Shown in pieces: positions 26,676 through 37,300 of a stretch of DNA of 64,000 bases (its first letter is position 1; every line of letters starts with the position of its first letter). Made by a program: the position numbers and the translations under genes. Source of the stretch: CAJQPP01 sp963793465 (GTDB lineage Bacteria > Planctomycetota > Planctomycetia > Pirellulales > Pirellulaceae); assembly GCA_963793465.1 (NCBI GenBank), contig CAWCAJ010000003.1:1-64000 (forward strand), read 5' to 3'. The notes under the pieces are model-generated. The model made no database searches, was not told the DNA's origin, and was given only the letters and a program-made list of their open reading frames with translations.

Positions 26676-28469
26676 ATGAACTTCATCGAGCATCCGACCC
26701 GCAACCTGTTTTTTACCGGCAAGGGTGGCGTCGGCAAAACTTCGCTCGCTTGTGCGACAGCGGTCCGCCTGGCGGATAAGGGCAACCGCGTGCTGCTGGT
26801 TTCCACCGATCCCGCATCCAACTTGAATGAGGTGCTGGGTGTGGAACTCGGCAACCACCCCACTCAGGTGACATCCTTGCCCGGCCTGTGGGCCATGAAT
26901 CTCGATCCGGAAGCGTCCGCTGCCGAGTATCGTGAACGGATGGTAGCGCCGTATCGAGGTGTCTTGCCAGACACGGCGGTCACCAGCATGGAAGAACAGT
27001 TTTCCGGATCCTGCACGTTGGAAATTGCCGCCTTCGATGAATTCGCCCGGCTGTTGGGCGACCCGCAGGCGACAGCGCAGTTTGATCACGTGATCTTCGA
27101 TACGGCGCCCACCGGGCATACGCTGCGACTGTTGACCTTGCCATCGGCCTGGGCCGGTTTCATGGAGCACAACACGACCGGAACCAGTTGTCTCGGCCCG
27201 CTGGCCGGCCTGCAGAAGCAACAGGATCTGTACCGACAAACCGTCCAGGCACTCGGGAGGCCGCAAACGACCACACTGATTTTGGTCGCCCGTCCGGAGT
27301 CCTCTGCACTTCGCGAAGCCGCACGGACCAGCGGTGAATTGGCGGCTCTGGGCGTCAACAACCAGCACCTGGTGATCAACGGGATGTTCACCGCGGAGGA
27401 TGCCTGCGATCCCTATGCCGTCGCACTGGAGAAACGGGGCATGGACGCGTTGGAGGCCATGCCGGATGAGTTGCGGTCGCGTCCCAGAACACTCGTTCCC
27501 CTGCGTGCCGGTGGGTTGCTGGGGATCGAAGCCTTGCGAAACCTGGGTCGCCCGACCGATGATCGGCGACATGCCCCTGCTGCGGTCGGCGTTGCTGCCG
27601 ATGAAATTGTCGCCGCGGATTGGCAACCGCCTTCTTTGGCCGACCTGATTGACGACCTGACGCTGCCAGGCCATGGCGTGATCATGACCGTCGGCAAAGG
27701 GGGCGTGGGAAAAACGACGGTTGCTGCAGCCGTGGCCGTGGCCATTGCGGAACGCGGTCACAAGGTGCATCTGTCCACGACGGATCCCGCCGCACACATC
27801 GTTTCGACGCTTGGTGAAAACGACATGCCCAACCTGACGGTCAGTCGTATCGATCCGGTGGCGGAAACAGAAAAGTACTCCAAGTCAGTAATGGCCAGAG
27901 CCGGTGCCGATCTGGACGAACAGGGGAAATTGCTTTTGGAAGAGGATTTACGTTCGCCTTGCACCGAAGAGATCGCTGTATTTCGGGCGTTTGCCGACGC
28001 GGTGTCGGCCGGCACCGATCGATTTGTCGTGCTCGATACCGCTCCCACAGGGCACACGATCCTGCTGCTTGATTCGGCACTTGCCTATCATCGCGAAGTG
28101 ACCCGTCAAAGCAGCGAAATGCCAGCCGCCGTCCAGAATCTGCTGCCCCGTTTGCGTGATCCGGAGTTCACCCGGGTCCTGATCGTCACCTTGCCTGAGG
28201 CCACTCCGATCCATGAAGCCGCGACGCTGCAGCGTGACCTGCGTCGTGCCGGAATCGAACCCTATGCGTGGGTCATGAATCAGACCCTTGCGGCACTCCC
28301 GCTTACCGACCCCGGCATGCGACAGCGTCAACAGCACGAAAAACAGTACCTTCTTGAGACTCGAACCATGCACGCGCAGCGTCTGGTGTTCATTCCCTGG
28401 CAAATGCAACCGCCGTCTGGCAAGATCGGGTTGCGGGAACTATCTTCGCTTTCCAGGACAGCTCCTTAA
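26676..28469 (+). CDS. arsA: ArsA arsenite-transport ATPase
   Basis: A two-domain ATPase of 597 residues. Walker A loops GKGGVGKTS (15-23) and GKGGVGKTT (from 340), each followed by the ArsA signature DTAPTGHT. Cysteines in 'SCTLEI', 'SCLGPL' and 'PCTEEI' correspond to the As(III)-binding thiols of E. coli ArsA. It normally drives the ArsB or Acr3 efflux permease, which is not present in this window, so the permease must be elsewhere or the protein acts otherwise. Confidence 0.95.
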   Translation: MNFIEHPTRNLFFTGKGGVGKTSLACATAVRLADKGNRVLLVSTDPASNLNEVLGVELGNHPTQVTSLPGLWAMNLDPEASAAEYRERMVAPYRGVLPDTAVTSMEEQFSGSCTLEIAAFDEFARLLGDPQATAQFDHVIFDTAPTGHTLRLLTLPSAWAGFMEHNTTGTSCLGPLAGLQKQQDLYRQTVQALGRPQTTTLILVARPESSALREAARTSGELAALGVNNQHLVINGMFTAEDACDPYAVALEKRGMDALEAMPDELRSRPRTLVPLRAGGLLGIEALRNLGRPTDDRRHAPAAVGVAADEIVAADWQPPSLADLIDDLTLPGHGVIMTVGKGGVGKTTVAAAVAVAIAERGHKVHLSTTDPAAHIVSTLGENDMPNLTVSRIDPVAETEKYSKSVMARAGADLDEQGKLLLEEDLRSPCTEEIAVFRAFADAVSAGTDRFVVLDTAPTGHTILLLDSALAYHREVTRQSSEMPAAVQNLLPRLRDPEFTRVLIVTLPEATPIHEAATLQRDLRRAGIEPYAWVMNQTLAALPLTDPGMRQRQQHEKQYLLETRTMHAQRLVFIPWQMQPPSGKIGLRELSSLSRTAP

Positions 28470-28490
28470 ACCCACAGAAACACCAGGCTG

Positions 28491-29129
28491 ATGAGCGCAT
28501 TCGGGACCCATCGACTTTATCCGCCGCTGGCAGAGTTTATCGCTGAGCGACGGAATGAGTTCGATCAGATTGGGGAAACGCGGAAACGGCAGTTGCGTCA
28601 GTTGGCCGACTATCTGCGAGATCGTCTGACGGCTGGCAACCCTGCGCAGCTGACCTTCATTTGCACGCACAATTCACGCCGCAGTCACTTGTCGCAGATC
28701 TGGGCCCAGGTGGCGGCCGAGGTTTACGGTCTGAACGACGTGCACACGTTTTCGGGGGGCACGGAAGCCACGGCTTTCAACCCCCGGGCCGTTGCATCCT
28801 TGCGCCGCAGCGGCTTCAACATCGAGCCTGAGGATGCATCGCTTCCCAACCCGGTTTACGAAGTGCGGCATGCTGACGACATTCCCGCTCAACGCTGTTT
28901 CTCCAAAGAATTCCATCAGCCGCCCAATCCCACTGCGGAATACGGTGCCGTCATGACCTGTGCCCAGGCGGACGACGCCTGTCCTGTGGTGACGGGTTGC
29001 GAGCTGAGAGCGCCGATTCGCTACGACGACCCCAAGGCAGCCGATGATACACCCCAGGAATCGGCCACTTACGATGAACGCTCCCGGCAAATCTGTCGCG
29101 AGATGATGTTCCTGATGTCTCAGGTCTAG
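28491..29129 (+). CDS. Low-molecular-weight phosphatase/arsenate reductase-like protein
   Basis: 212 residues with the CX5R(S) loop C58-T-H-N-S-R-R64-S65 of the LMW tyrosine-phosphatase fold, preceded by a 50-residue helical leader. Later 'MTCAQADDACPVVTGCELRAPIRYDDPK' provides Cys residues at positions that could act as resolving thiols, as in thioredoxin-coupled ArsC. It lies 21 bp after arsA, last of the ars group, so arsenate reduction is the likely role; the leader and extra cysteines differ from the 130-residue canonical enzyme. Confidence 0.85.
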   Translation: MSAFGTHRLYPPLAEFIAERRNEFDQIGETRKRQLRQLADYLRDRLTAGNPAQLTFICTHNSRRSHLSQIWAQVAAEVYGLNDVHTFSGGTEATAFNPRAVASLRRSGFNIEPEDASLPNPVYEVRHADDIPAQRCFSKEFHQPPNPTAEYGAVMTCAQADDACPVVTGCELRAPIRYDDPKAADDTPQESATYDERSRQICREMMFLMSQV

Positions 29130-29140
29130 GTGTCCGGCAA

Positions 29141-29207
29141 GGCTGATCTGTCGGGTGCCGTTGCTGGCTTGCTCAGCAGTGTCGTTATAAACCCAGCACC
29201 TCCTTTC
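29141..29207 (+). repeat. Dispersed hairpin repeat, copy 2
   Basis: GGCTGATCTGTCGGGTGCCG followed by a hairpin TGCTG-GCTTGCT-CAGCA and GTCGTTATAAACCCAGCAC. It follows the last ars gene, as copy 1 follows a sulfatase gene. Confidence 0.7.
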
Positions 29208-29303
29208 CACTCAGAACTTGCCGACCACGAGACCCGCATCGGGACAGGAATTGGAACGCGATAGGTTCCTGGTTGCCGGCTCCAAATTCCATAGAATGGG
29301 GGC

Positions 29304-31295
29304 ATGCAACGCGCCTATTATTCGAACTCGATCCCCCAATTCGTCGCTGACGATACCGAGTTCATCTACGGGCAACTGGCCCTGGCGAGCGAGTTTGCGG
29401 TCGAACAAAACCAGAAAAATGCCTGGCTTAAGCAGACTGAGCAACTCAAACGCCTGCTGAAGGACTTTCACGGATCGATCTATTTTGAATTCTCGATCCC
29501 CCGCATGGGTAAGCGGGTCGATGTTGTATTGCTGGTGGGGCAGGCCATTTTTGTGGTGGAGTTCAAAGTTGGCGACACCCAGTTTCACTCGCATGCGATC
29601 GACCAGGTCATGGACTATTCGCTGGACCTGAAGAATTTTCATGCGACCAGTCACGATCGTTTCATTGTGCCAATTCTGGTTGCCACAGGGGCGAAGGATC
29701 CACCGCCCGTTATTTCATTGACCGTCAACAACGACCGCATCTTCAACGTCGTAAAGACCAACGGCGATTCGCTCGCTGAAATAATCACACGGGTGCAGGA
29801 CCTCATTGGCTCGCCAGACGCCGGGTCGATCGCCGAATCACGTGCCTGGGAGCAGGGAAGCTACTGCCCGACGCCCACGATCATTGAAGCCGCAATGGCA
29901 CTTTACAATGGACATCAGGTCGCCGAAATTTCCCGGAATGATGCCAGCGGAGAAACCCTCCACCGCACCACCCAGGCGATTGCGGATGTCATCACTGACG
30001 CTCGCAAGAACTCCTACAAGGCAGCTTGCTTTGTGACCGGAGTACCGGGCGCTGGCAAAACCCTGATTGGCCTCAACATTGCCACTCAGCATTTTGATAA
30101 AGCAAGCAGCCTGCACAGCGTTTTTCTTTCGGGTAATGGGCCACTGGTAAAAATTTTGCAGGAAGCTCTCGCCCGCGACAAAGTGGAACGCGAGCGTGTT
30201 GCGGGACGCAAGCTGAAGAAGGGTGTGGCGCGAAGTGAGGTCAAGATGTTCATTCAAAACGTCCACCATTATCGCGATGAGTGCTTGAGCGATCCGGCTC
30301 CTCCGGTCGATCGAATTGCATTGTTTGATGAAGCCCAACGGGCTTGGAATCTCAATCAAACTGCAACCTTTATGCGGCAAAAAAAGAACCTTCCGGAGTT
30401 CCATCAATCGGAGCCGGAGTTTTTGTTATCGTGTATCGACCGACATCCCGATTGGGGAGTCGTGGTATGCTTGGTCGGCGGTGGGCAGGAAATCAACAAA
30501 GGAGAGGCCGGAATCAGCGAGTGGATTGAAGCTCTCAATAGGTCGTTTCCTCAATGGCATATCCACATTTCCGACCGGTTGGTTGACGAGGAGTTCAGTG
30601 CCGGTCGTGTGATCGAATCCATCGCTTCGCGGAAACACGTGCACTTCAATCCCGACCTGCACCTCTCAGTATCGATGCGGTCTTATCGAGCTGAAAACGT
30701 ATCAAACCTGGTCAAACAAATTCTTGATTTGGACGCGGCGGGCGCTCGAAAAACCCTGGGGGAAATTGGCAATCGCTATCCAATCGTGCTCTCGCGAGAT
30801 CTGGCCGCCGCGAAAAGCTGGCTGCGTAGGCAGGCCCGTGGTTCGGAGCGTTACGGTCTCGTCGTATCATCACAGGCCAACCGACTAAAACCGCTCGCCA
30901 TCGATGTTCGCATGAAGCCCGATCCGATTCACTGGTTCTTGGCCGGCAAGCAAGACGTTCGATCCTCTTACTACCTGGAAGATGTTGCCACGGAATTCGA
31001 TATTCAGGGACTGGAACTTGATTGGGTGTGTGTCACCTGGGACGCCGATCTTCGATATCAACCGAATGGCTGGCTACATCGTTCGTTTCGAGGCAACCGA
31101 TGGCAGAAGATAAACAAAACCGACCGCCAGGCGTACCTCAAAAACGCCTATCGCGTTCTGCTGACGCGTGCCCGGCAGGGCATGGTGATCGTGGTGCCGG
31201 AAGGTGATCTAGATGACCCAACTCGACTGCCGAAGTTTTATGATCCTACGTATGACTATTTCAGAACGCTGGGCATTCCATCATTGGATCGTTAG
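29304..31295 (+). CDS. PD-(D/E)XK nuclease fused to DUF2075-type SF1 helicase
   Basis: A 663-residue protein. Residues 60-90 (IYFEFSIPRMGKRVDVVLL...FVVEFKVG) match a PD-(D/E)XK nuclease with D73, E86 and K88. A helicase of the DUF2075/SF1 type follows: Walker A GVPGAGKT (246-253), Walker B-like 'IALFDEAQ', 'CLVGGGQE' (motif III), 'ATEFDIQGLELDWVCVTW' and the motif VI 'NAYRVLLTRARQGM'. Such nuclease-helicase proteins often serve in defence or repair. It stands alone between the ars group and unrelated genes. Defence is a suggestion only. Confidence 0.85.
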   Translation: MQRAYYSNSIPQFVADDTEFIYGQLALASEFAVEQNQKNAWLKQTEQLKRLLKDFHGSIYFEFSIPRMGKRVDVVLLVGQAIFVVEFKVGDTQFHSHAIDQVMDYSLDLKNFHATSHDRFIVPILVATGAKDPPPVISLTVNNDRIFNVVKTNGDSLAEIITRVQDLIGSPDAGSIAESRAWEQGSYCPTPTIIEAAMALYNGHQVAEISRNDASGETLHRTTQAIADVITDARKNSYKAACFVTGVPGAGKTLIGLNIATQHFDKASSLHSVFLSGNGPLVKILQEALARDKVERERVAGRKLKKGVARSEVKMFIQNVHHYRDECLSDPAPPVDRIALFDEAQRAWNLNQTATFMRQKKNLPEFHQSEPEFLLSCIDRHPDWGVVVCLVGGGQEINKGEAGISEWIEALNRSFPQWHIHISDRLVDEEFSAGRVIESIASRKHVHFNPDLHLSVSMRSYRAENVSNLVKQILDLDAAGARKTLGEIGNRYPIVLSRDLAAAKSWLRRQARGSERYGLVVSSQANRLKPLAIDVRMKPDPIHWFLAGKQDVRSSYYLEDVATEFDIQGLELDWVCVTWDADLRYQPNGWLHRSFRGNRWQKINKTDRQAYLKNAYRVLLTRARQGMVIVVPEGDLDDPTRLPKFYDPTYDYFRTLGIPSLDR

Positions 31296-31504
31296 CGTGG
31301 CTGACCCCGGGTAAATGTCGGGGAAAATAGGATGGGTAGATCGTTGAATGGTATGGCGGCGATCCCGATCGGAAACAGACACGCGGCAGCCAATAGTGGA
31401 TTGGGCGCTCGGTGTTGTGTTGTTTGAGTCCCCATTCGAATTGAGTCCCCAACCGAACGGCCCGTACAGACATCTGATATCCTCAATCCACGGAGACCGA
31501 TGAG

Positions 31505-32017
31505 ATGGATCATGACAAGACACCCGCGGGGGATCCGCCGGCCTGGATCGAAATGCTGCAGCAGACGTTTGGAAGTCCCAGTCAGGCCGCGTTTGGCACA
31601 GCCGTGTTCGCTGAAACAACCGCTGATACGAATGCCAGCTCAAACGACAACGAACTCGAGACGCGGGCCCAGGCCTGGTACCAGTACTTCTGCGGCCCGA
31701 ACTGGGAGAAATTTGGGCCCCGGAACTGGATGGGAACCTGGCTGCGTGTCGATTCGGACGCCGAGTTGGACGTTCCTATCCTGCAGGTGCTGGCCCAGCT
31801 GCAGGACTGGCAGACGCGTCAGAGTGGCGAACAGATGCTGGAAGGGCATGCAGATGCTGCGACGGCCAAACGAGTCCTTTCACAGGCATTTGACGATCCC
31901 ACGATGGATGTCAGACAGATCTACCGCATTGGTGACGGTAACGCGATGTGCGGGATCCTGATTGCCGGACGCCGTCCCAAAGGGGAGTCCGCGTTCCTGG
32001 CATTCCTTTTGGATTAG
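31505..32017 (+). CDS. Hypothetical 170-residue protein
   Basis: A soluble, acidic protein, ATG at 31505 with GGAG 13 bp upstream. The central 'WYQYFCGPNWEKFGPRNWMGTWL' stretch and the 'FDDPTMDVRQIYRIGDGNAMCGILIAGR' region are not tied to a known domain. No signal peptide or membrane helix. Another frame (31500-31961) is less likely. It lies between the nuclease-helicase and a broken hydrolase. Confidence 0.55.
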   Translation: MDHDKTPAGDPPAWIEMLQQTFGSPSQAAFGTAVFAETTADTNASSNDNELETRAQAWYQYFCGPNWEKFGPRNWMGTWLRVDSDAELDVPILQVLAQLQDWQTRQSGEQMLEGHADAATAKRVLSQAFDDPTMDVRQIYRIGDGNAMCGILIAGRRPKGESAFLAFLLD

Positions 32018-32160
32018 ATCGCCAGGCGGCTCCCCTGGCAATTTATGCCTTTTTGGCGATCAACATCAGGCGGAAACCCCTCATGTTCTTGAGTTTCCTG
32101 TAACTTTGGCGGCCCCGTTGCGTAGATAGGTTTGCCACCTGTTTTTTGGAGAACCACCAC

Positions 32161-32757
32161 ATGACTGCAGCGAGTCATCGCCATTCCGGGAACCATGCGT
32201 CAGATTGCTTCATGACGCTGCCGGATGGCCGCCGACTTGGCTACCAATTGTTAGGGGACCAATATGGGAGCCCATTGTTCTTTTTTCATGGCACTCCAGG
32301 CTCGCGACTCTGTTTGACATCGGACGATCCGTTGGCCAACATTCCCGGACTGCAATTGATTCTGCCGGAACGGCCTGGTTACGGTTTATCCTGCCAACAG
32401 CCCGACCGCAGAATCAACGATTGGGCAAACGACGTCCTGGAATTGGCTGACCAGTTGCGGTTGGGAACCTTTGCCGTTTCTGGAGGCCATTTCTTCGATG
32501 CCATGCTGATACAAGCGGACTGGCAAATCGATGTTAGTCAAATCACCCAACCAGTGCACATCTGGCACGGTATACGAGATAACCTGTCACCGATTCAGAA
32601 CATAAGACGCCTGGCTGACCTGATCCCGCAAACCAACTGTGAATTGCGCTACCTTCCCGAGGCCGGTCATTTCCTCATCGATCTGCCTGAGGTGATCCAG
32701 GACATCCAACGGCTTGTCGAGGAAGGGGCCCTGGGAAACTTTCGCGACAGCCCGTGA
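32161..32757 (+). pseudogene. Alpha/beta hydrolase with an internal deletion
   Basis: Starts like an alpha/beta hydrolase: 'FMTLPDGRRLGYQLLGD', oxyanion loop 'FFFHGTPGSR', and 'ERPGYGLS'. The nucleophile elbow begins 'GTFAVSGG' and then jumps to 'HFFDAMLIQADW', skipping about 90 residues of cap. The last part keeps an Asp-His end, 'HIWHGIRDNLSP' and 'LPEAGHFLIDLPE'. 198 residues against the usual 270-290. GGAG lies nine bases before ATG 32161. Loss of the deleted middle suggests it is inactive. Confidence 0.65.
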
Positions 32758-32848
32758 AACTGCCGTTAGAATCAGCAGCTGCCGGCGACCCATCTAGCCA
32801 GATGATTTGCTGATCCGAGAACCCTCTTTCTGCTGCCAAGTGAAATTC

Positions 32849-34297
32849 ATGACTCAAGCTTTGCCCCGTCCTATCATGGGCGTCCTTGTCACAACCAGCT
32901 TCTGCCTGCTGGGCGCGTCGTTGCTGGCTCAGGATGCCCCCAACCCATCCATCTGGCCACAGTTCCGCGGACCCGAATTCAATCCGGTTGTGGAGAATGA
33001 AAGGTTGCCCGATCGCTGGTCGCAAACGGAAAATATCGACTGGTCGATCGACGTCGCTGGCCGCGGCTGGTCGTCCCCCATCGTCGTCGATGGCAAGGTT
33101 TTTCTGACCTCGGTCGAAACCGACGGCGAATCGAAATCGCCCCAATCGGGCACCGATTACAGCAACGACTACGTGGCCGAGTTGATGCAACAGGGACTCT
33201 CGCAGGAAGAAGTCGAACGGAAGGTCACGGAACGTGACTTTGAACTGCCGGACCAGGTTTCCCTGCACTATTTCCTGGTGTGTATTGAGCTGACTACCGG
33301 AAAAGAAATCTGGAAGCAGGAGTATCATGCCGGCCAGCCACCGGGCGGTCGGCATCGCAAAAACAGTTTCGCGTCGGAAACACCCGTCACCGATGGCCAG
33401 TTGATATACGTTTACTCGACGCACTTGGGACTGTTTGCCTATGATCTTTCCGGCCGGCAGGTTTGGCATCGCCAGCTTGAAAGGCACCCTATCTATTTGG
33501 ATTTCGGATCAGGGACTTCTCCGGTGATCCTGGAGGATCGATTGATCATTGTCGACGACAATCAGGAGCGTTCCAGCATCTCCGCCTACAGCACCATCGA
33601 TGGAACGACGGTTTGGCAAACAGAACGTCAGGTCCCGGAGGGTTTTCCAGCAGGAATGCCCAAGTCAGGTTGGGCGACCCCATTTGTATGGAAAAACGAC
33701 TTGCGTACCGAGATCGTCACCGTCGGTCCGGGCGTGGCCATCAGTTACGACGCCAACGGCAAGGAACTGTGGCGTTTGACGGGCATGACCCCGGCACCTT
33801 CATCCAGCTCCTTCGCCTATGACGGATTGCTGTACCTGGATGCCGGAAAGACCAGGCCGATCTATGCGATTCGCCCCGGTGCGACGGGTGACATCACTCC
33901 CCAGGAGGGTGAAACAACGAATGAGTTCGTGGCCTGGACGCGTCCCCGGTCGGGAACTTACATCCCCACGCCCGTGGCCTATCAGGGTGCATTGTACGTC
34001 GTGCAAGACAAGGGGATCGCCATTCGCCTGGACGCAAAAACGGGAGCAGAGACATACAAGACGCGGATCAGCGAAGGGGGCGGCGCCGACTTCACGTCGT
34101 CACCGTGGGCCTACAACGGCAAGGTCTTTTGCGTCAGCGAACAGGGAAACACCTACGTGTTTGAAGCCGGCAGCGAATACAAGCTGCTGCATGTCAATCC
34201 ACTTGACGATTTCGTCATGTCCACGCCAGCAATCGTTGACGATCGACTGCTGTTAAGAACGGAAAAGCGACTGTACTGCATCCGCAACGGATCGTAG
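32849..34297 (+). CDS. Exported PQQ-type beta-propeller protein
   Basis: 482 residues with a signal peptide after ATG 32849 ('LLGASLLAQDAP'). The repeated 'W-x-x-x-G-x-x-x-P-V-x-x-x-x-x-x-x' strands, 'SSPIVVDGKVFLTSVE', 'GLFAYDLSGRQVWHR', 'TPFVWKNDLRTEIVTVGPGVAISYDANGKELWRL' and 'TYIPTPVAYQGALYVVQDKG' are those of quinoprotein-like propellers. No PQQ ligand set could be confirmed, and planctomycetes use this fold widely in exported proteins of unknown role. Confidence 0.85.
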   Translation: MTQALPRPIMGVLVTTSFCLLGASLLAQDAPNPSIWPQFRGPEFNPVVENERLPDRWSQTENIDWSIDVAGRGWSSPIVVDGKVFLTSVETDGESKSPQSGTDYSNDYVAELMQQGLSQEEVERKVTERDFELPDQVSLHYFLVCIELTTGKEIWKQEYHAGQPPGGRHRKNSFASETPVTDGQLIYVYSTHLGLFAYDLSGRQVWHRQLERHPIYLDFGSGTSPVILEDRLIIVDDNQERSSISAYSTIDGTTVWQTERQVPEGFPAGMPKSGWATPFVWKNDLRTEIVTVGPGVAISYDANGKELWRLTGMTPAPSSSSFAYDGLLYLDAGKTRPIYAIRPGATGDITPQEGETTNEFVAWTRPRSGTYIPTPVAYQGALYVVQDKGIAIRLDAKTGAETYKTRISEGGGADFTSSPWAYNGKVFCVSEQGNTYVFEAGSEYKLLHVNPLDDFVMSTPAIVDDRLLLRTEKRLYCIRNGS

Positions 34298-34338
34298 GCC
34301 ATCGTGATACGACGGATGGCGATTTTTCGAGGCGCCCC

Positions 34339-37300
34339 TCAATTGGTGCCTGACCCCTTGATGGCTTGCCAGCGTTGGTACCATGCCTCCGCGGAAAGGG
34401 TCACCAGGGCACCGTCGATGATGGTTTTGTTGGACAGCAATTCACTGATCTGCCGCACGGTTTCCAGGTCCCGTTCCGGCTCTCGCTGAATCGGGTTCAG
34501 GTCAAAGACGCGGATCGCCGTCAATTCGCCGGCAGCGATGACGTACCGCGAGTTCGCCGCGATCAGCAGCTGGCTGGTTCCATGGGGTACCGTCAAGGGA
34601 CGCAATGCAAGACTGCCATCACTGGCGTTCCAAACGCGAATCTGGCGATCGTTCCCCAGGGTCAGGATGAACCGCGCGTCATCCGACCAGACCGCCTCCA
34701 ACACATCCCCCTCGTGCGACAACTGGTCCAGCACCAGTTTCTCGCTACGCCATTGGTAGACCTTGGCAAAACCATCCCGGCAAGCGGTCACCAATTGCTC
34801 TCCGTCAGGGCTGAATCTGGAAGAGTGCACCACCGAACCATGTGGGAATTCGTGGATGCATTGGCCGCTGTGGGCATCCAGAATCCGGGCTCGAGCATAC
34901 CGCCCGGCGGCGATGGCAATCCATCGGCTATCGGGCGAAAAGGCAGCCCCCAGAACCGGCCAACCACCATTGGAAACTCTGGGAAAGCGGAGTTTTCGTT
35001 CCGCCGTATCCCACACCCACAACCCCTCACTGGCGGAATTCCAGACCAGCAGACTGCTGCCATCCGGACTGTAGGCAAGTTGCTGGTTGAAGGGAGCGTT
35101 GGGAAACACCTCCGTACTCAGCCAGTTCTTGTCTTCTTCCTCGAGAGGCAGCATCATGGTTTCACGGGTTTCGGTGTCCACGATTACCAGTTCCATGCGT
35201 GCGGTGCAAACGGCCAACTGGGGTGCCGAGGGATGAAACGCGACAGATCTCGGTTCGGACGGCATCGGGATCTCGGTCGGGTCAGGTTTCCCTTCGGGCA
35301 GGCTCCAAAAACGCAACACACCTGCCTTGCCGTCACCCTTTCGCGAAGGACCTGCATGTACGGTCGCCAAACGCCGGTGGTCGGGCGAGCAGGCAGCATC
35401 CAGCAAGTGCCCGACCGTTTCCAGTTCCTGACCAGCCATGCCACCTCGCACCGAGCCATCGTCGATCCGGTGCAGCGTGGCATTCGCCATATGCCCAGTC
35501 CAGCGTGACATCCCACAGGTGATCCAGTGATCCTGGTTAACCACTTTTACCAATGAACCTCCGGCCGCTACGGGTACCGCGTACCCGTTGGGCCGATAAT
35601 CGGGAACTTGCCACAGCCGCACCAGGCCATCGATCTGGATGGATATCATCTGGGAACCATCCGGAGAGAAGGCGACACGCTGCACCCGAGTCTGGTGGGG
35701 CAGGATCGAGACGGGTTTGATTTGCTTTTGGACCAACAAGTCACCGTCCGGTGGCTGATCGAGTTGCCAGATCCTGACTTCACCGTTCCATCCGCCGGTG
35801 GCGACCAACCCTTGTCGACTGATGTCAACCGTCATGACACGCTGGTCATGCATGAATTCGCGTTCCTCCGCATTCAGGAATGAGGGGCGTGCCACTACCG
35901 CGGATTGCTGTTTTTCGCCCGTTGGTTTGCCTTGCTCCATTCCCGAAAAGTCCATTCCCGAAAAACGCAAGTGCTGGGCGTGATCATAGCTGCCGGCCAC
36001 CAGTCGGGAACCATCGGAGGACACCGCCACCGAGTAAGCCGGTCGCGCGTAATCCACTCGTCCGATTTCCGCTCCGGTTGCGGGATCCAGCAGCAGCACG
36101 TCCTGTTCCCCGGTCCGCACCAATATCGCTCGATCCTGATCAATGAAGACGGGCCACACAGGTCGCCGTCGGTCGACAACGCTGACGAAATGGCAATCGA
36201 ACCGAAACAGAGGATCCAGCCCCTGCTGACTGACTGCAAATACGCGGCCCTGTTTCCCGGATTCTACCGTGATCAACCGATCCCCTTGCTGGTCGCTGGC
36301 CATGTAAATCACTGGCCGCGAGTGCAGCAAGGCCTCCCCCACGAACTGGGCCGCTCGCATATTCCAGACGAACACCCCGTTTCCGCTGGCTACCGTCAAT
36401 CGGCTGCCATCCGCCGAGAACAGCATCCGGGTCACCGGGGCGTCCAGTGCAAACAGCAGCTTGTCGTGGCGAAAATCCGGATCGACCGCCAGGACTCGCC
36501 CATCCTGGCAAGCGACGATCAGTGACATACCGTCGGGACGCCACAGGGCGCTGGTTATCTGGGGAAACGACTCCTGCAGGTGCCATTGTTCGTCCCGCTG
36601 GTAATCCCAGACAACGAATTTCGGTCCGCATCGATAAAGCACCTGCGGTTTGCCCGACCGAAAACTGATTGCATCGGACCGATCCGGGTCACAATACTCT
36701 TGCCGCAGCAAGGTGGCCGCCACCGGCAGGGGATGCTGATGCAGCCAACTCTGGCTGCGTACCAGGTTGATGCGGGATCGAAGCGGGTCCTGGCGGTTGA
36801 GGTCGGCGGCCTCGGAAAACCACAACAAGGCCTCCCCCACGTTTTCGACGCTGGCTTGCCACAGCCCGTTGGTCATCAGCAGATTGGTGCGTTCCTCGGT
36901 GGCCCGTTCCAAAGCCAGACCGAGTTCCTGGTTCAAGGTGGTTTCGCGGCGGTTGTTTTCCTGGGAAAGCAATCTTGTATTGCGTTCGCTGAATGCCAGA
37001 AAAACTGCGAACAGAGTGGTGGCGACCATCAGGGCCAGGACGGCGGCGCTGAGCAGCGACACCGCTGGATTGCGTTTGCACCACCGCCAGATGCGTTCGG
37101 ATTGGGATACCGGACGGGCCATCACGGGCTGATGATTCAGGTAACGACCCAGATCGTTAGCCAGATCTTCGGCAGAGTGGTACCGCAGGTCGGGAGATTT
37201 CTCCAGGCACTTCAGGCAAATCGTCTCCAGGTCGCGACCCACATGGGCATTGACCAGTCTGGGAGAGGTGGCGGGTTCATCGACCACGCGACGCAAGATG

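Noticed and set aside
26589..27797. 402-codon minus-strand frame opposite arsA
   Set aside because: ArsA on the plus strand has all its motifs; the antisense product has none.
34366..36525. Long plus-strand frames (up to 380 codons) opposite the kinase gene
   Set aside because: They are antisense shadows of the WD40 region; the minus-strand frame is continuous and motif-rich.
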